Assembly (NCBI GenBank): GCA_033439685.1
Contig: JAUEDM010000002.1
Coordinates: 1,116,001-1,180,000 of the forward strand
Reading direction: 5' to 3'
Length of the DNA stretch: 64,000 bases
Origin: Apodospora peruviana
Taxonomy: Eukaryota > Ascomycota > Sordariomycetes > Sordariales > Lasiosphaeriaceae
Shown one piece after another: positions 35,344 through 47,055 of the stretch (positions are counted from its first letter, which is position 1; every line of letters begins with the position of its first letter). Under the pieces are notes generated by a model. That model was not told where the DNA came from. It saw nothing but the letters and a program-made list of their open reading frames with translations, and ran no database searches. The position numbers were made by a program, and so were the translations under genes.

Positions 35344-37586
35344 ATGGAAGAGAAGAACAATATAGAAAAAGCCCGGGACACCGCCGTCGACCGGACCACC
35401 ACGGCTGCCGCACCGGTCGCCCCATCAGCGGACCTCTCCCCTAACCCGGCCTCGACTTCCGCTTCCTCACCCGACACGACCGGCAGCAGCGAGGATATCA
35501 CAACAAAAATGCTCCAATTCCTCTCGACTGCAACACCCGGAACGCTTGGCGGCGTTGCTGTGGGCCTGGCCGCGGTTACATACTTTATCTTAGGCCAGCT
35601 GGGACTGCTGTTGATGGGTGCGTTCGGAGGTGTGCTATTATTCATACAATGGGAGCGGCAGAATGCCGAGGTCGCCCGAGCGGTCAGGGGCGAGAGGGGG
35701 TTAGACGTCCTAGCGGAGCTGCTTGACGCCCGTGGTGGGAAGCACCAACAACCGAATGGAGTACCACAAGAGTCCAGCGACGACGCCGATGAAGAGACGG
35801 CGTTGATCCGCAGCTTCGAGGACTTCCAGCCCGAGACCCGCGAGGCGCTGAACGAGCTCGTCGAGGCCGTCATACGCGACTACGTGAAGTGGTGGTATGC
35901 GCCCATCATGCCGTCAGACAAGTTCTTCCCGCTGTCCTGCCAGAAGATCTTTACGTCCTTTCTCGTCACCATCTCCAACCATCTCAGCAAGAAGCGGCCG
36001 GTGGATGCCTTTCTGGATTTCTTGACCAACTCGTCGTCGATCGTTATTGTCTTCTTCTCCGAGCTGTCAAACGCGTTTTCCGAGCTGTCTTCGGACTCGG
36101 GAGTGTCCGCTGCGTACGCTGTCAGCAATTACCTTGCCGCACACCCCAAGTCGAATCTGTCGAACCTGCTCAGCCAGCGGCAACAGGCCGGCAAGTTCAG
36201 GATGGTCGCCGAGGACTTGCTTGGCTTCCTGGACCGGCAGACGTATGAGTGCGATCCCGCGAGGGTGTTTTTGCGGGAGATCTTGGCCGGTGTTGTGCTG
36301 GAGATGACGCTCCAGACGTGTTCCAAGCCCGAGTGGATCAACGCCTGGATCGTCTATCTGCTCGAGTCCGGGGAGCCGGATCTGAGCCAGGCTATTGACG
36401 TGGGCATGCAGACGGGTCCCAGTGCGGACGTGGCCTTCGCCGACTTGGACGGCAATGTGGGCAATATCGGGCTTACAAGGGGAAATAGGAACTCCCTTAG
36501 TCAAGAGAGAGCGCGTCGGAAGGAGTCGATGGCGCAACAGCACAAGAAGCAGCTGAGCAAAGCGGAGGAGGAAATTGAGGCTATGGAGGAAGTAAAACGT
36601 CTTAATCAGATGATCGCGGACGAAGATGCGCGGAGGTCGAAAGAGGGTCTACGAAACATGGAAGATGCAGCGCCCGCCCATGTGCCAAGATCGCAGGAAA
36701 CCAGGGATGCGGTGAGCGCAAGCGAGGCTTCTGAGCGGCTAGCTGATGCGTTCAAGCGCAATGCCGACGAGTTGGATATCCAGAAAGGGCAGGTCCTCGA
36801 GAAACGGATGTCAGCTCAGGAAGAGCCACAGTTTGTGGAGGCGGTACCGGCAAAAGACCTCAAGGAGATGGTGACCAGCGATGCGCTATCTACCAAGAGC
36901 GATGTTCCGTACACTCCCTTAACGCCTCTTTCGATGGTGGATTCGTCAAGCCAGCATTCGTCTCCGCAGAATCAGACAGGATCAGGATCGCGGTTCACCA
37001 GCTTTGACCAGATTGTACCTCCTGCCCGGGATGATACGGCGGACGACGAAGAGCCTCGAAGACCACCACCGTTAACCCTACACAACGCCAATATTACGGT
37101 TCTTGATGAGCCTGACAATGGACGCATCAAGATGAAGCCTTCATGGGACTACCTCGTGCAGATCGAGCCTGCCACATCGGCGTACCCGGGCTGGATGATT
37201 GTCAGGAAATACAGCGATTTTGAGCGCCTCCACGAGGTCCTCAGGCGTATTGCCGCCATCTCCGGCGCGACCGCCTTCAGCGAACAGCACAGCACCTTAC
37301 CCTCGTGGAAAGCCCACACTCGCACATCTCTGCGCGCCGAATTAGAGCGCTACGTCCGGGACGCGTGCTGGTATCAAAGCCTGGCGGAGAGCGAGGGCAT
37401 GAAGCGGTTCCTGGAGAGGGATCAGGTGCAAAATCCAATGCGTGCCAAGTCCGGGTTCCAGGCTTTTGAGAAGATGGGCAAGAATGTGTTTGACGTGCTC
37501 ACTAGCGTTCCCATGGAGGGCTCGAAGGCCGTTGTAGGTGGTGTGACGGGGGTGTTGGGGAACATCGGTATTGGGCAGAAGAAACC

Positions 37587-37620
<34 letters not shown>

Positions 37621-38682
37621 GCGCCGCTGCAGCCGTCGTCTACCTCCCCGACCGGGGCCTTACAAGACGTCACTGCCGCGAGCAGGCTCTCCATGTCGAC
37701 GCTGCCCCGACTGGACAGCGCCTCCTCTTTGAATGGGTACGGCAGCGCGCGTAAGACGCGTGACAGTCTGGATAGCCAGCGGTCGTCTGTCGTTTCCACG
37801 CAACCTGGCAAGGTCTCGCCGATGGAGCGGCGCCCGAGCTATGAGTCTCGGAGTGGCGAGGTCGAGACTGACGGTGGTCTGTATCCCTCGAGGCGCGACC
37901 GAGCATCTGCCAGGAGCAGTCGGGAGCATAGCAGGGCGTCCAGCCTGGCACCGCCTCGGTCGCCTTCCACCCTGAATCTCGAAGGGATCCGGCTGCCTCC
38001 GCCGCCGGACGCGATATCTGATGACTACGAATCCCCGATTAGTCCCCATGGGATGCAGCAGCATGGTGGTCATCAACAACATCATCCGCAGGGGTTCCAG
38101 TCGCACACGCGCTCGCTTACTATGCCGGCGCTGAGCGGGCAGAGGAACAATGGACTTCCGAAAGCTGCTGCTGCGAAACAACACGCCACATTATCTGAGC
38201 AAGAGACCCGGGTGGCTGTTGAGCTTCTTTTTGCTGTCATTAATGAGCTGTACACGCTTTCGTCGGCATGGAACATCCGCCGCACGCTGCTCGCGGCCGC
38301 CAAGTCGTTCCTCCTGCGGCCGGGCAACCCGTCGCTCACGTCCATCCAAGAGCTGATCCAGTCGTCGGTCCTGGACGCGAATACTTGCGACAGCGGGTTA
38401 GCCGGGCATCTGAGGAAAATGCGGGAGAACACGCTGCCGACGGAGGAGGAGCGCGCGGCGTGGCCGGCGGAAATGAGCGCGGACGAGAAGGACAAGCTGC
38501 GGGCCAAGGCGCGGAAGCTGCTGATCGAGAGCGGGGTGCCGACGGCGCTGATGGGGGTCATGGGCCAGTCGGCGACCTCTGAGGCCTTGGGGAGGCTGTT
38601 TGACGCGTTGCAGGTCGAGGAGGTGGCACGGGGCTTGATGTTTGGGGTTATGTTGCAGGCGATGAGGACTATTACGCACTGA
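35344..38682 (+). CDS. PXA-PX-nexin C sorting nexin (Mdm1/SNX13-14-like)
   Basis: An intronless frame of 1112 residues. The start was placed at the first in-frame ATG (MEEKNNIEK); upstream codons lack an ATG. A hydrophobic hairpin at about 66-102 (GGVAVGLAAVTYFILGQLG, LLMGAFGGVLLFI) would anchor the protein in the ER. A PXA domain follows at about 162-350, with VIRDYVKWWY near its start. After it come a charged coiled coil (about 385-430) and disordered sequence. The PX domain at about 583-690 has RKYSDFERLHEVLRR and binds phosphoinositide. Its tail includes a run of 12 Ala. The nexin C domain spans about 949-1100. Yeast Mdm1 tethers ER to vacuole or lipid droplets. No RGS domain was recognisable here, unlike canonical Mdm1, so this may be the RGS-less fungal paralogue. 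Confidence 0.92.
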
Positions 38683-40594
38683 ATAAGTGTTGGTTTAGCT
38701 ACACTAGGTGGTGCGTTGTTGTTTTGTTTCACGACACACGACACTTTTAATGAACGAGACAAGCAAGAGACGGCATGCATGGAAATGATGGCCTTTTTCT
38801 GGAGTTCGGCATGGTTGTATGTACGAGGACCTACGGAGTCAGTTCGCATGGGTGGGTTTTGGAAGAAAAAGACAGATGTACTATTACATATCATAATGGA
38901 AGACGGACGGCGGTGACTACTAGTACCTTGGGTATTACAGCATATTTTTGTGACCTATTGGGTAGGTACTTATGGTTCGTCTCCGCGATCATACACTCAC
39001 TCCCTGCTGGATTGACATAATTTCTGTGTTTACCAAAATGGTTGGCACATGTCTCCAGAAACCATCCATGGCTGGAAGGGGTGCCAAGCTGCGGACGCTC
39101 GAGCGGTGATACAACCCCTCCCTCCATTGCATATCGTGGAGTGGGCGGTGAGTGAGTGGTGCTGTGGATGTACAGCATTATCTTATCCGCGTACCTAAGG
39201 GTGCGCACCATTCAAGATCGGTCCGAAAGTCCTCCTCGCCATATTATCGCCTTGCACTCAGTTCTACCAGGTGACAAAGTCTTGGCCCAGACGGCAGTTG
39301 ACACTGCGAGCGAATAAGCTTTTGGAGGCGTAACCCCTTTCGCGGGAGTGGCTTTGTTGCCAAGTAAGCCATCCAGTTCAATTCCAGATCCCTTGGAGTC
39401 AAGACATTTCATGTGTTTATTTTTTGGAGATGGCGAAAGAGCAGTGCTAAAATTTATATCTCTATTTCTTCTCATAGTGATGGAACCGACCGATGGACGA
39501 GGAAGGCGGATGTCACCCCACCTCACCTCGCCCCACGTCCCTTGTCTTTTAATGTGAAGCCAGCTGCTGCCGGTACGGTGCGACGGTGCGACGGTGCCTT
39601 GCTTTCCATTCTTTCCCGGAACCCATGTCGTCACATCCGTCTATCTGCTTAAAGTCATCCAACCCTCTCCGCGTTTTTCACTTTCATCCGCAGCCAATGG
39701 CCATAAGGCGGGCGACTTCCGTGGACCTTTATCCGCAGCGTTCGGGACGGCCCATCTGACATGCGCCTGTCCTTCTCACCAACAAGCTTTACTATCGTGA
39801 CTACCTTGCCTTTGGCGACCAGAAAGTCGGATAGGCCGAGATAGCCGTTCTTTGAAGGCAGTCAAGTGCACAGAAAGAGTGCTGATCTACTTCCTCATCT
39901 TTGTTAGTTTCTACTGCACACGTGCGGCAAACAGCTAGGGGACCTTTTCCCAAATCAGGGTCCCGGGACCGGTGTGTGCCATTCCCCGCGTTTTTGTCTT
40001 CAAGGCGGAACGGCAAGAATAATATGACGAGTGTGGCTTTCTTTGCCATTCCCCTAATAGTTAGAGAGAAACACCATTGCATTGGTTTACGTAGGTTCAC
40101 AACGAGCCGTATTCCCGAGGGTGTGTGAGACAAGCTACACGATGATGCGGGCTTACCAGGTCAAGCAATGATGTGGTCAAAATCTCCATTGGGAGATAAA
40201 AAGACAGCTGCATGTATGTGTGTGTGAGGGAGGTCGGACTTTGTATCCCCAGTGCTACCTACCCACCTATCCTATCTACTATCTACTATCTAATATACGA
40301 GTTTATCTTGAGGGCGGTGACATTGACCCGCTCGCTCGGTTGGAGGGGACAGACTGACAGACAGAAGAAAACTGTCGAGCTTCCCCTCTTTCTATACACC
40401 GCATGTCTTAATCTCTCTTGTCTTGCACCTCATTCTTCGCATCATAGCGCGCTTGTCTGTGAGATACGCTTGTTGCTTGTCTAGTCTCAACCTCTCCTCA
40501 CGAACTACAGGTACCTCCTATCTTGCGGTAAGACAGAACCGGCACTAAAGCTCAGACCACAACCATCCTCGCACGAGAGGAAACTTTGGCAGCA
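38683..40594. other. Intergenic region
   Basis: About 1.9 kb: 3' flank of the sorting nexin gene, then the promoter of the MFS transporter. A CT-rich and CTATCTACTATCT-type tract lies at about 40260-40300. TAGGTA-type words occur at about 38961 and 40259. No gene was recognised. Confidence 0.6.
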
Positions 40595-42889
40595 ATGTCT
40601 GAAAAACAGCCTCCTCCCCCTGTCCCAGACCTCGACATGGTCGAAAAGGGAACAGCTGCCGCCAACTACGAGACAGGCAGTAACAATAGCGCCAGCGACG
40701 AGAAGCCCACGACCGAAAATATTGAATCTGCCACTACTGGTCCTGCCGAAAAGGGTGGTATTAGTGATGGCACCGCCGCAGCCGTTGCGATCCGGCACAC
40801 CGGTGGTAGGGGCCTCGAGATGCCGCCGTTCATCAAGAGCCTGACACCTGAGCACCGCGCCGAACTCGAAAAGAAGCTCAAGCGCAAGATTGACACGCGG
40901 TTGTTGCCGGCGGTCATTTTGATGTATATCTTGAACTATATTGATCGGTATGTTCCATTTCTTCCCTACTGTGTGTGGTCTGGTGTATGTACACTGCTAG
41001 TTTGGCGAGGTTGGGATATTATGGTGACATGGTGTGGTGGTAGCTGCCCGGGCAGAAGTTAAGGGTGGTTCTGGTGTTTATGGGCGTAGCACAGAAAAGT
41101 AGAGAGGACAAAAGGGTGGAAGCGCGTGAGGTTTTTGCCGCCTAAACATGGATGACTGAGAACCAAATACACGAGAGCTGAATAACTGACATTGTCCGGG
41201 AATATTAATACAGGAACAATATCGCTGCAGCAAAACTGGCCAGACTGGAAGAGGAGCTGCACCTCTCGAGCGTGGAATACTCGACGGCTGTCAGTATCCT
41301 GTTTGTGGGGTAGGTTAATAGTTTCATAATCCCCAAGGCTTTCTTCAAGAATATTGACTGACGGAACGACGCAAACAGATATCTGCTGATGCAGATCCCG
41401 TCCAACTTGCTGCTGAACAAATTTGGCAAACCTGCCATCTATCTCCCGACATGTGTAGGTTCTTTCCGTTGACCCTATACTGTTTGACCACGTTTACCAA
41501 TGGCTTTATATACGAGTAAAATGTACCTACATCATGTCAGGTTGACTGATTGTGAGAAAACAGATGATCATATGGGGAACCATCTCCGCCGCGACCGCAG
41601 CCTGCACCAACGCTTCCGGTCTACTGGCGAATCGATTCTTCCTCGGATTTGTCGAGGCGGCTTACTTGTAGGAGACACCCACCTTCCCCAAGATAAGGAG
41701 GTCCTTTTTGTTAACATGGTCAGCCCCGGATGCCTATACTATCTTTCGTGCTGGTACACGCGCAAGGAGCTGGGTTTTCGCACTGCCGTGCTGTACTCCG
41801 GCGCGCTCATCTCGGGAGCCTTTTCCGGCCTCTTGTCGGCGGGCGTCACCTGGGGAATGGACGGTACGAGGGGTATTAGTGCGTGGCAGTGGTTGTTCAT
41901 CCTCGGTAAGTTTTCTCTTTTCCAATCAAAGCAGTGACTGAAGCAAGAAGGACGACGAAAACTAATCTTAGCTGAAAACAGAGGGCGTAATCACCGTCGG
42001 CGTCGCAATAGGCGCCTACTTCGTCTTGCCCAACCTCCCGCGGACGACGTCGTGGTTGACAGACGAAGAACGTACCCTGGCCATCTGGCGACTCGAGGAG
42101 GACATTGGCGAGGACGACTGGGTCGGCAGCGCCGATCAGACGTTCTGGCAGGGCGCCAAGCTGGCCTTCCTCGACCTCAAGACGTATGTTCTGGTTGTCC
42201 TGCTGTTCTGCATCGTCTCGAGCGGCACCGTGACCAACTTTTTCCCGTCCGTCGTGAGCACGCTCAACTACGGCAAGGTCGAGTCGTTGCTGCTCACCGC
42301 GCCGCCGTACGTGCTGGCCGTTATCGTTACCTACCTCAACGCGACGCACGCCGACAAGACGGGCGAGCGGTACTGGCACGTTGTGGTCCCGATGATGGTC
42401 GCCGTCGTGGCGTACATCATCGCTGCCACGACGAACCATCTCGCTCCGCGCTATCTGAGCATGATGCTCATGGTATGAATGACCTCTCCTCTAGTCCGGT
42501 ATCTTGGGGGAAAATAACTGACATGTGTGTTTGGTCTAAAGGTCCCATCGGTATACTCTGGCTTCGTTGTCGCACTGGCGTGGATCAGCAACACACTGCC
42601 GCGGCCGCCAGCCAAGCGAGCCGCTGCCCTGGCTTTTATCAATGCCGTGAGCAACTGCAGCAGCATCTACGCGAGCTATCTGTATCCGAACAGTGCGGCG
42701 CCACAGTACACGGTAGCCATGGTGGTCAATTGCTGCACGGCGGCCACCGCCATCATCACGGCGACGGTGCTGCGGGTTATCCTGGTCCGGCTGAATAAGA
42801 AGCTCGAGAGGGGCATCTATGTCGAGGGTGCCATCAATAACGGCTTGTCGGGGGATGCGGCGGTCAAGGGGTTCCGGTTCAAGGTGTAA
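40595..42889 (+). CDS. MFS anion:cation symporter (Dal5/allantoate permease family)
   Basis: Seven exons (40595-40947, 41214-41309, 41379-41454, 41564-41667, 41724-41905, 41982-42472, 42542-42889) encode 549 residues; introns are 266, 69, 109, 56, 76 and 69 nt. A disordered N-terminal tail of about 85 residues precedes 12 predicted membrane spans. Family hallmarks are ILNYIDRNNIAAAKL in the first span, VGYLLMQIPSNLLLNKFG, the FLGFVEAAYFPGCLYYLS segment, and WQWLFILEGV before the central loop. The fourth intron lies within the conserved EAAYFPG motif, which confirms that junction. Members import allantoate, pantothenate, nicotinate, biotin and similar carboxylates with protons across the plasma membrane. 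The substrate cannot be told from sequence, and the neighbouring genes do not suggest one. Confidence 0.95.
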
Positions 42890-44419
42890 TAAGTTCTCGG
42901 TCTTTTTTTCTTTTTGTTTTCCTGTTGTTGAAAGTGAATGTGGATAAGGACCCATCTCGAAGAAGGATCGTGTGAGTCCTGTCTTTCTTACTGTGTATCT
43001 ATTTTCATTGTGAAGCGATTGACCAAGTAAGGCTATGATGCAGTCGTGATGCTAACGACGTTGCCTTCTTCCCTCCATTGGATGCTTGTTCACAAGACTG
43101 AGAGAACCATCGGACCGGCCATAGCATATAAGTAAGTTCTGCAAGTAGGTACACATTCCAACTCAGAAGGCCAGTTGGTGTAGTGGTCACATTCGTTCAC
43201 ACTTGTAGTTCTGTCGGTCCTCGCGCGTTAATCCATGAAACTTGACGAACGGTTTTCTGAATTTCTGTTTCTCGTTTATTTTTTAGGTCTGCTTTGTTGG
43301 CTCCTCCAGAAAGACTCGCTCTCGCAGTAAAATGAAGAAGCAAGCCACGGTCGATTTAGCTGCATCGGGGTGATCACTAACATCGAGCTCATATTTGTAG
43401 GTACCAGAGACCTACTAGTGAATTTAAGGAGCCCTTCATCTCATTGATATATCTTCGTGCCAGTTTTGCGTGCCAGTTCTCTGAAAGGGAGAGTGGTGGC
43501 TGTGTCCGAGTTGGGCATGCTCTGAGATTGGCGGGACGGGATTGGCTGCAGTGTCAATTCATCAGTTATCTCCAGATCTGGCCGGCTTGAGTCCGAACTG
43601 CCAAGCCCCAAATTGCGTCGATCTTTTGGTCCTCACTCCTCAGCACCTAGAAGTCAGACAGAACCATGCTCTAATTCATCATTTTCATCATGGGCACTGT
43701 CACCACAACAAAAAGAGGCCAATGCCAAGTGAATGAACCGACAATATTTCACGAGGAAGACACGTTGCCAAGCATGAGTGAACGAAACCAACCAATCGCA
43801 TGCCAGATTTGGCTTGCATCTCTTTAAGCGCCCACGGCCAACCCCTTCCCGCGCTTGCTGGCCTCAGTCGACGACAGGCGTCTGGACAGCCCAGACCGGA
43901 CCCCTGTCCGGATCATTGATTGATGGCTGCTGATTGGGCCACTGTCCCAAGCTGGTGCTTGAATTAGACCAGCCTAACGCCGCCATGGCATGGGATGGCA
44001 GACAACATGGGATCGGGGTCGTTTGGAGGCCCGCTCTTTGTGCGACCTCGACCGGCGGCCATGCTTCCATTTGTAGAGCGCTCCCTCCACCTCTTTGTCC
44101 CGTGAGGCTGTCTTCCGTCAAGCTTCGGCAGACATATGTCCTGTGAAGCTCAACATCATCGTCGTCCGCCGTCGTGAAAGTTGCACTGTATCGCCAGCAG
44201 TTACTTCGAGACAAGTTCCTGAGCTGTCGAGTGCGGGGGATCTGCCAAGCCCATGTAAGTGCGGGGCGTAGGACCAGCTCTCTCGGCATGAAGCTGTACA
44301 TTCACACTGCTGACCATTGGCCCAACATCATAGACGCCATATACATCCGTACGAGGCCCGTTTCTCCTTGCCAGAACGCGCATACTCGTTGAACTCTGCT
44401 ACTATAACTACAATTCAAC
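42890..44419. other. Intergenic region with a tRNA-like fragment
   Basis: About 1.5 kb between the MFS and AIM24 genes. An isolated tRNA-like 5' half is at about 43169-43190 (see findings). A CT-rich leader immediately precedes the AIM24 start at 44420. No protein gene was found. Confidence 0.55.
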
Positions 44420-45914
44420 ATGTCCGGATACTATCCTCGTGAGTATCTCACCTTCAGTAGCCCAAGACATGTAACCTGGAAGCTGACCGTCTCTCTTTAC
44501 AGCCCCGCCGGGAGCCTCGGGTGGCAGACGTATGTTCTTCCTCGAACCGATGTTCTTCCTCGAAAACTAACCTCCTCCTCGGCTTCAGCAAACTACCCGC
44601 CGCCGCCCATGTCTGCACCGCCAACCCAGACCAAGTTCTCCTATCCCGCTCCCCCGACGCAAGGGGGAGGGAAGAACTACCCTCCTCCGCCCCAAGCCTC
44701 ATCCACGCCGCCGCCCAAATCCACGACACCTTCCTATCCTTTGCCTCCCCAGCAAGTCCAGCAACAGCAACATCAATACGCGGCGCCACCGCAAGCCTCG
44801 GCCTTGCCGATGCATCTGCGCAGCCCGTCCAGCGTCTCCCAATCCTCCTCCCAAGGCGGAGGAGCAGGCCAGCCGCAACAGTTCGCCGCGCCGCCTACAT
44901 ACCCCGAGGAGGAGGAAGCGGCCGGCTACCCGGCTGAGAAGGCCGAGGGAGGCCATGGATTCGACTTTGGTACGCCGGCTGCAAGCCTGCTCGCGGGCGC
45001 ACCGGCGGCCGGGGACTTCAACGGAGCTACCGCGGTGGTCGACGACGTGGGCACATTCAATGGCGGCAGCTACAGGATCAGTCATCGGGATTGTAATACC
45101 ATCTTGACGATTCAGCTGGCCATTGGGTGTCCTTTGGATGCCAGACCAGGTACGTGCATGATGCCGCACCTATATGAAGTTAAGATTGTTGCTGACTCGA
45201 AGCATAAAATAGGAACAATGATTGCCATGTCGCCCTCCATCGTGCTCAAGGGAGCTTACAAGTTCAGCATGAAGAAGCTTGTGGCCGGCGGCGAGATGGG
45301 TCAGTCGACATTTACCGGACCGGGCGAGCTTCTTCTCGGCCCGCCGATGCTGGGCGATATCACGAGTCTGCGTCTCACCGGCAAAGAGTCGTGGAGCGTG
45401 GGCCACGATGGGTACCTCGCTTCGACGCAGAATGTCATCAAGGATTATAAGCGCCAGGGGATTGGCAAGGCCATGTTTTCTGGGGAAGGCCTGTGGGTGT
45501 ACAAGATTAGCGGGACCGGGTTGCTGTGGTTGACCAGTTTCGGGGCTATCATTAGGAAGGATGTGAGTTTTAATATATCCCTTGTCCCTGAGAGATTTGC
45601 TGTTGTTGCCACCAATATACTGACGGTATGAAACAGCTGGCCGAGGGCGAGAAGTATATCGTCGACAACGGACATCTCGTGGCGTGGAATACCAAGTACA
45701 TCCTGGAAAGAGTGGCGTCTGGAGGTTTGATATCCGGCTTCGCGTCGGCTGAAGGTCTTGTCTGCAAGTTTACAGGGCCGGGGACGGTGTTTATCCAGAC
45801 TCGTAATGCGGTACGTGCAACACACTTTAACACTTTTGACATCATGTGTGCTGATGATTATCACAGAGAGCATTCACTGGATACATGACAGGCCAGGCGA
45901 ACCAAGCTATTTAA
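44420..45914 (+). CDS. AIM24-family protein with proline-rich N-terminus
   Basis: Six exons (44420-44438, 44503-44529, 44589-45149, 45213-45562, 45637-45810, 45867-45914) encode 392 residues. The first exon has only 19 nt and the second only 27 nt; both are needed to keep the frame and give MSGYYPPPPGASGGRPNYPP. The first ~155 residues are Pro/Gln-rich and disordered, with repeated YPPPP units. The AIM24 (DUF124) beta-roll domain spans about 160-385, including GSYRISHRDCNTILTI, STFTGPGELLLGPP, GEGLWVYKISGTGLLWL and LVCKFTGPGTVFIQTRN. Yeast Aim24 is mitochondrial and supports MICOS. This version lacks a basic presequence, so it is probably the cytosolic paralogue common in filamentous fungi. 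Its function is not established. Confidence 0.93.
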
Positions 45915-47055
45915 GCGGATTTGATATTTTGGAGAGGGGGGCTCGTTTTGGACTCTCTCTTTGGGATATCATTTCTTGTGTGGGCGTGTGGGGGAGACGG
46001 AATGGTGCTTTTTCTTTTTCATCCCGTGATGATCTTTAATTCCCTTTAATTCCTGAAATGTTTATGGGGTTGCGGGATACGCTTTGGTGAATTCATTGGA
46101 TGCGAAAACGCGTGAGAGCTTTTAGGATAGGATGGAGAAATGAAATACATTTTCTAAATGGTCAAGTCCGGGTCTGGTCATTCTTGGGTTGGTTTCGTCT
46201 CCAGTGATCTGGGCCGTGTGGTTGTTCCTCATGTTCGAATTTGGAAAAGCAGGTGCAACTTTGAGCTTTTGGTTTGCAAGCTCCGATGGCCAGAGACAAC
46301 GGCGATGATTCCGATCTGTCAGATCCATTCCGTCGGTACCGAAAATGACGCCAGGTCTCGCCATTTGATGGTGGATGGTTCCTTCCGCGATCAGTTCCAT
46401 CAAGAAGCCGGCCACAACCATGGACTCGCGACTTCCTGGGGGACAGTAAGATCATAGAACCTTCCTTTCCTGCCAGACCGGCCATTTCTCTCTTCGACAT
46501 GTTGGTCTTGATCCATTTCTGGCTCTTGTTTCTTTTGATTCTTCTTGTGCCAGTATTGGAAGCCAGCGCAACAAACACTTGTGGGAGCCCACCACCATCA
46601 CCACCAGCCGACTCTTTTTTGGTTAATTTTGGATCTCTATTGTACTCTTCCCCTCATACATTTTATGACATCTCTTGTTCTTCTTTTCAGCTGGTGCTGC
46701 GTGCTTCTTTTCGCCTGCTTCGGAACCCCTGAAAAAAGCGACAACTCTTTGGACCTGAGCCGAGCTAGCGGCTGATCGAGTCGATCTCGGTGAACGAAGT
46801 TGGAAATACCGCCTTCACGTAGAGTTCTCAGAAAGAAGCTGGTAAGAGCTTGAGCAAATTCCTTATATTTTCTTTAATTCCAGAACCCATCCTACATTGT
46901 GATATACTATTCCGAACACAGCTTCTAGCCTGCATTCCGAGTCCAGTCATTTTGGCAAAGAGAAACGACTGACAACAACATTTATTCCAGTTCCTCCAAC
47001 GCCTGCAAAACCTGATAGTACGATTTTGAGTCCCTGGACCAGTCAGTCCATCAAT
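45915..47055. other. Intergenic region and likely long 5' leader
   Basis: About 1.1 kb. The right half is pyrimidine-rich and resembles a fungal 5' leader for the gene at 47056. It holds a 77-codon frame at 46499-46732 that starts with a hydrophobic stretch, MLVLIHFWLLFLLILLVPVL. This looks like a signal peptide but has no mature protein of note. It may be a uORF or chance. Confidence 0.5.

Noticed and set aside
38082..38894. 270-codon minus-strand frame
   Set aside because: Lies antisense to the end of the sorting nexin, over its nexin C domain.
46499..46732. 77-codon frame starting with a hydrophobic, signal-like segment
   Set aside because: No mature domain, overlaps the pyrimidine-rich likely leader of the 47056 gene; more probably a uORF or chance.
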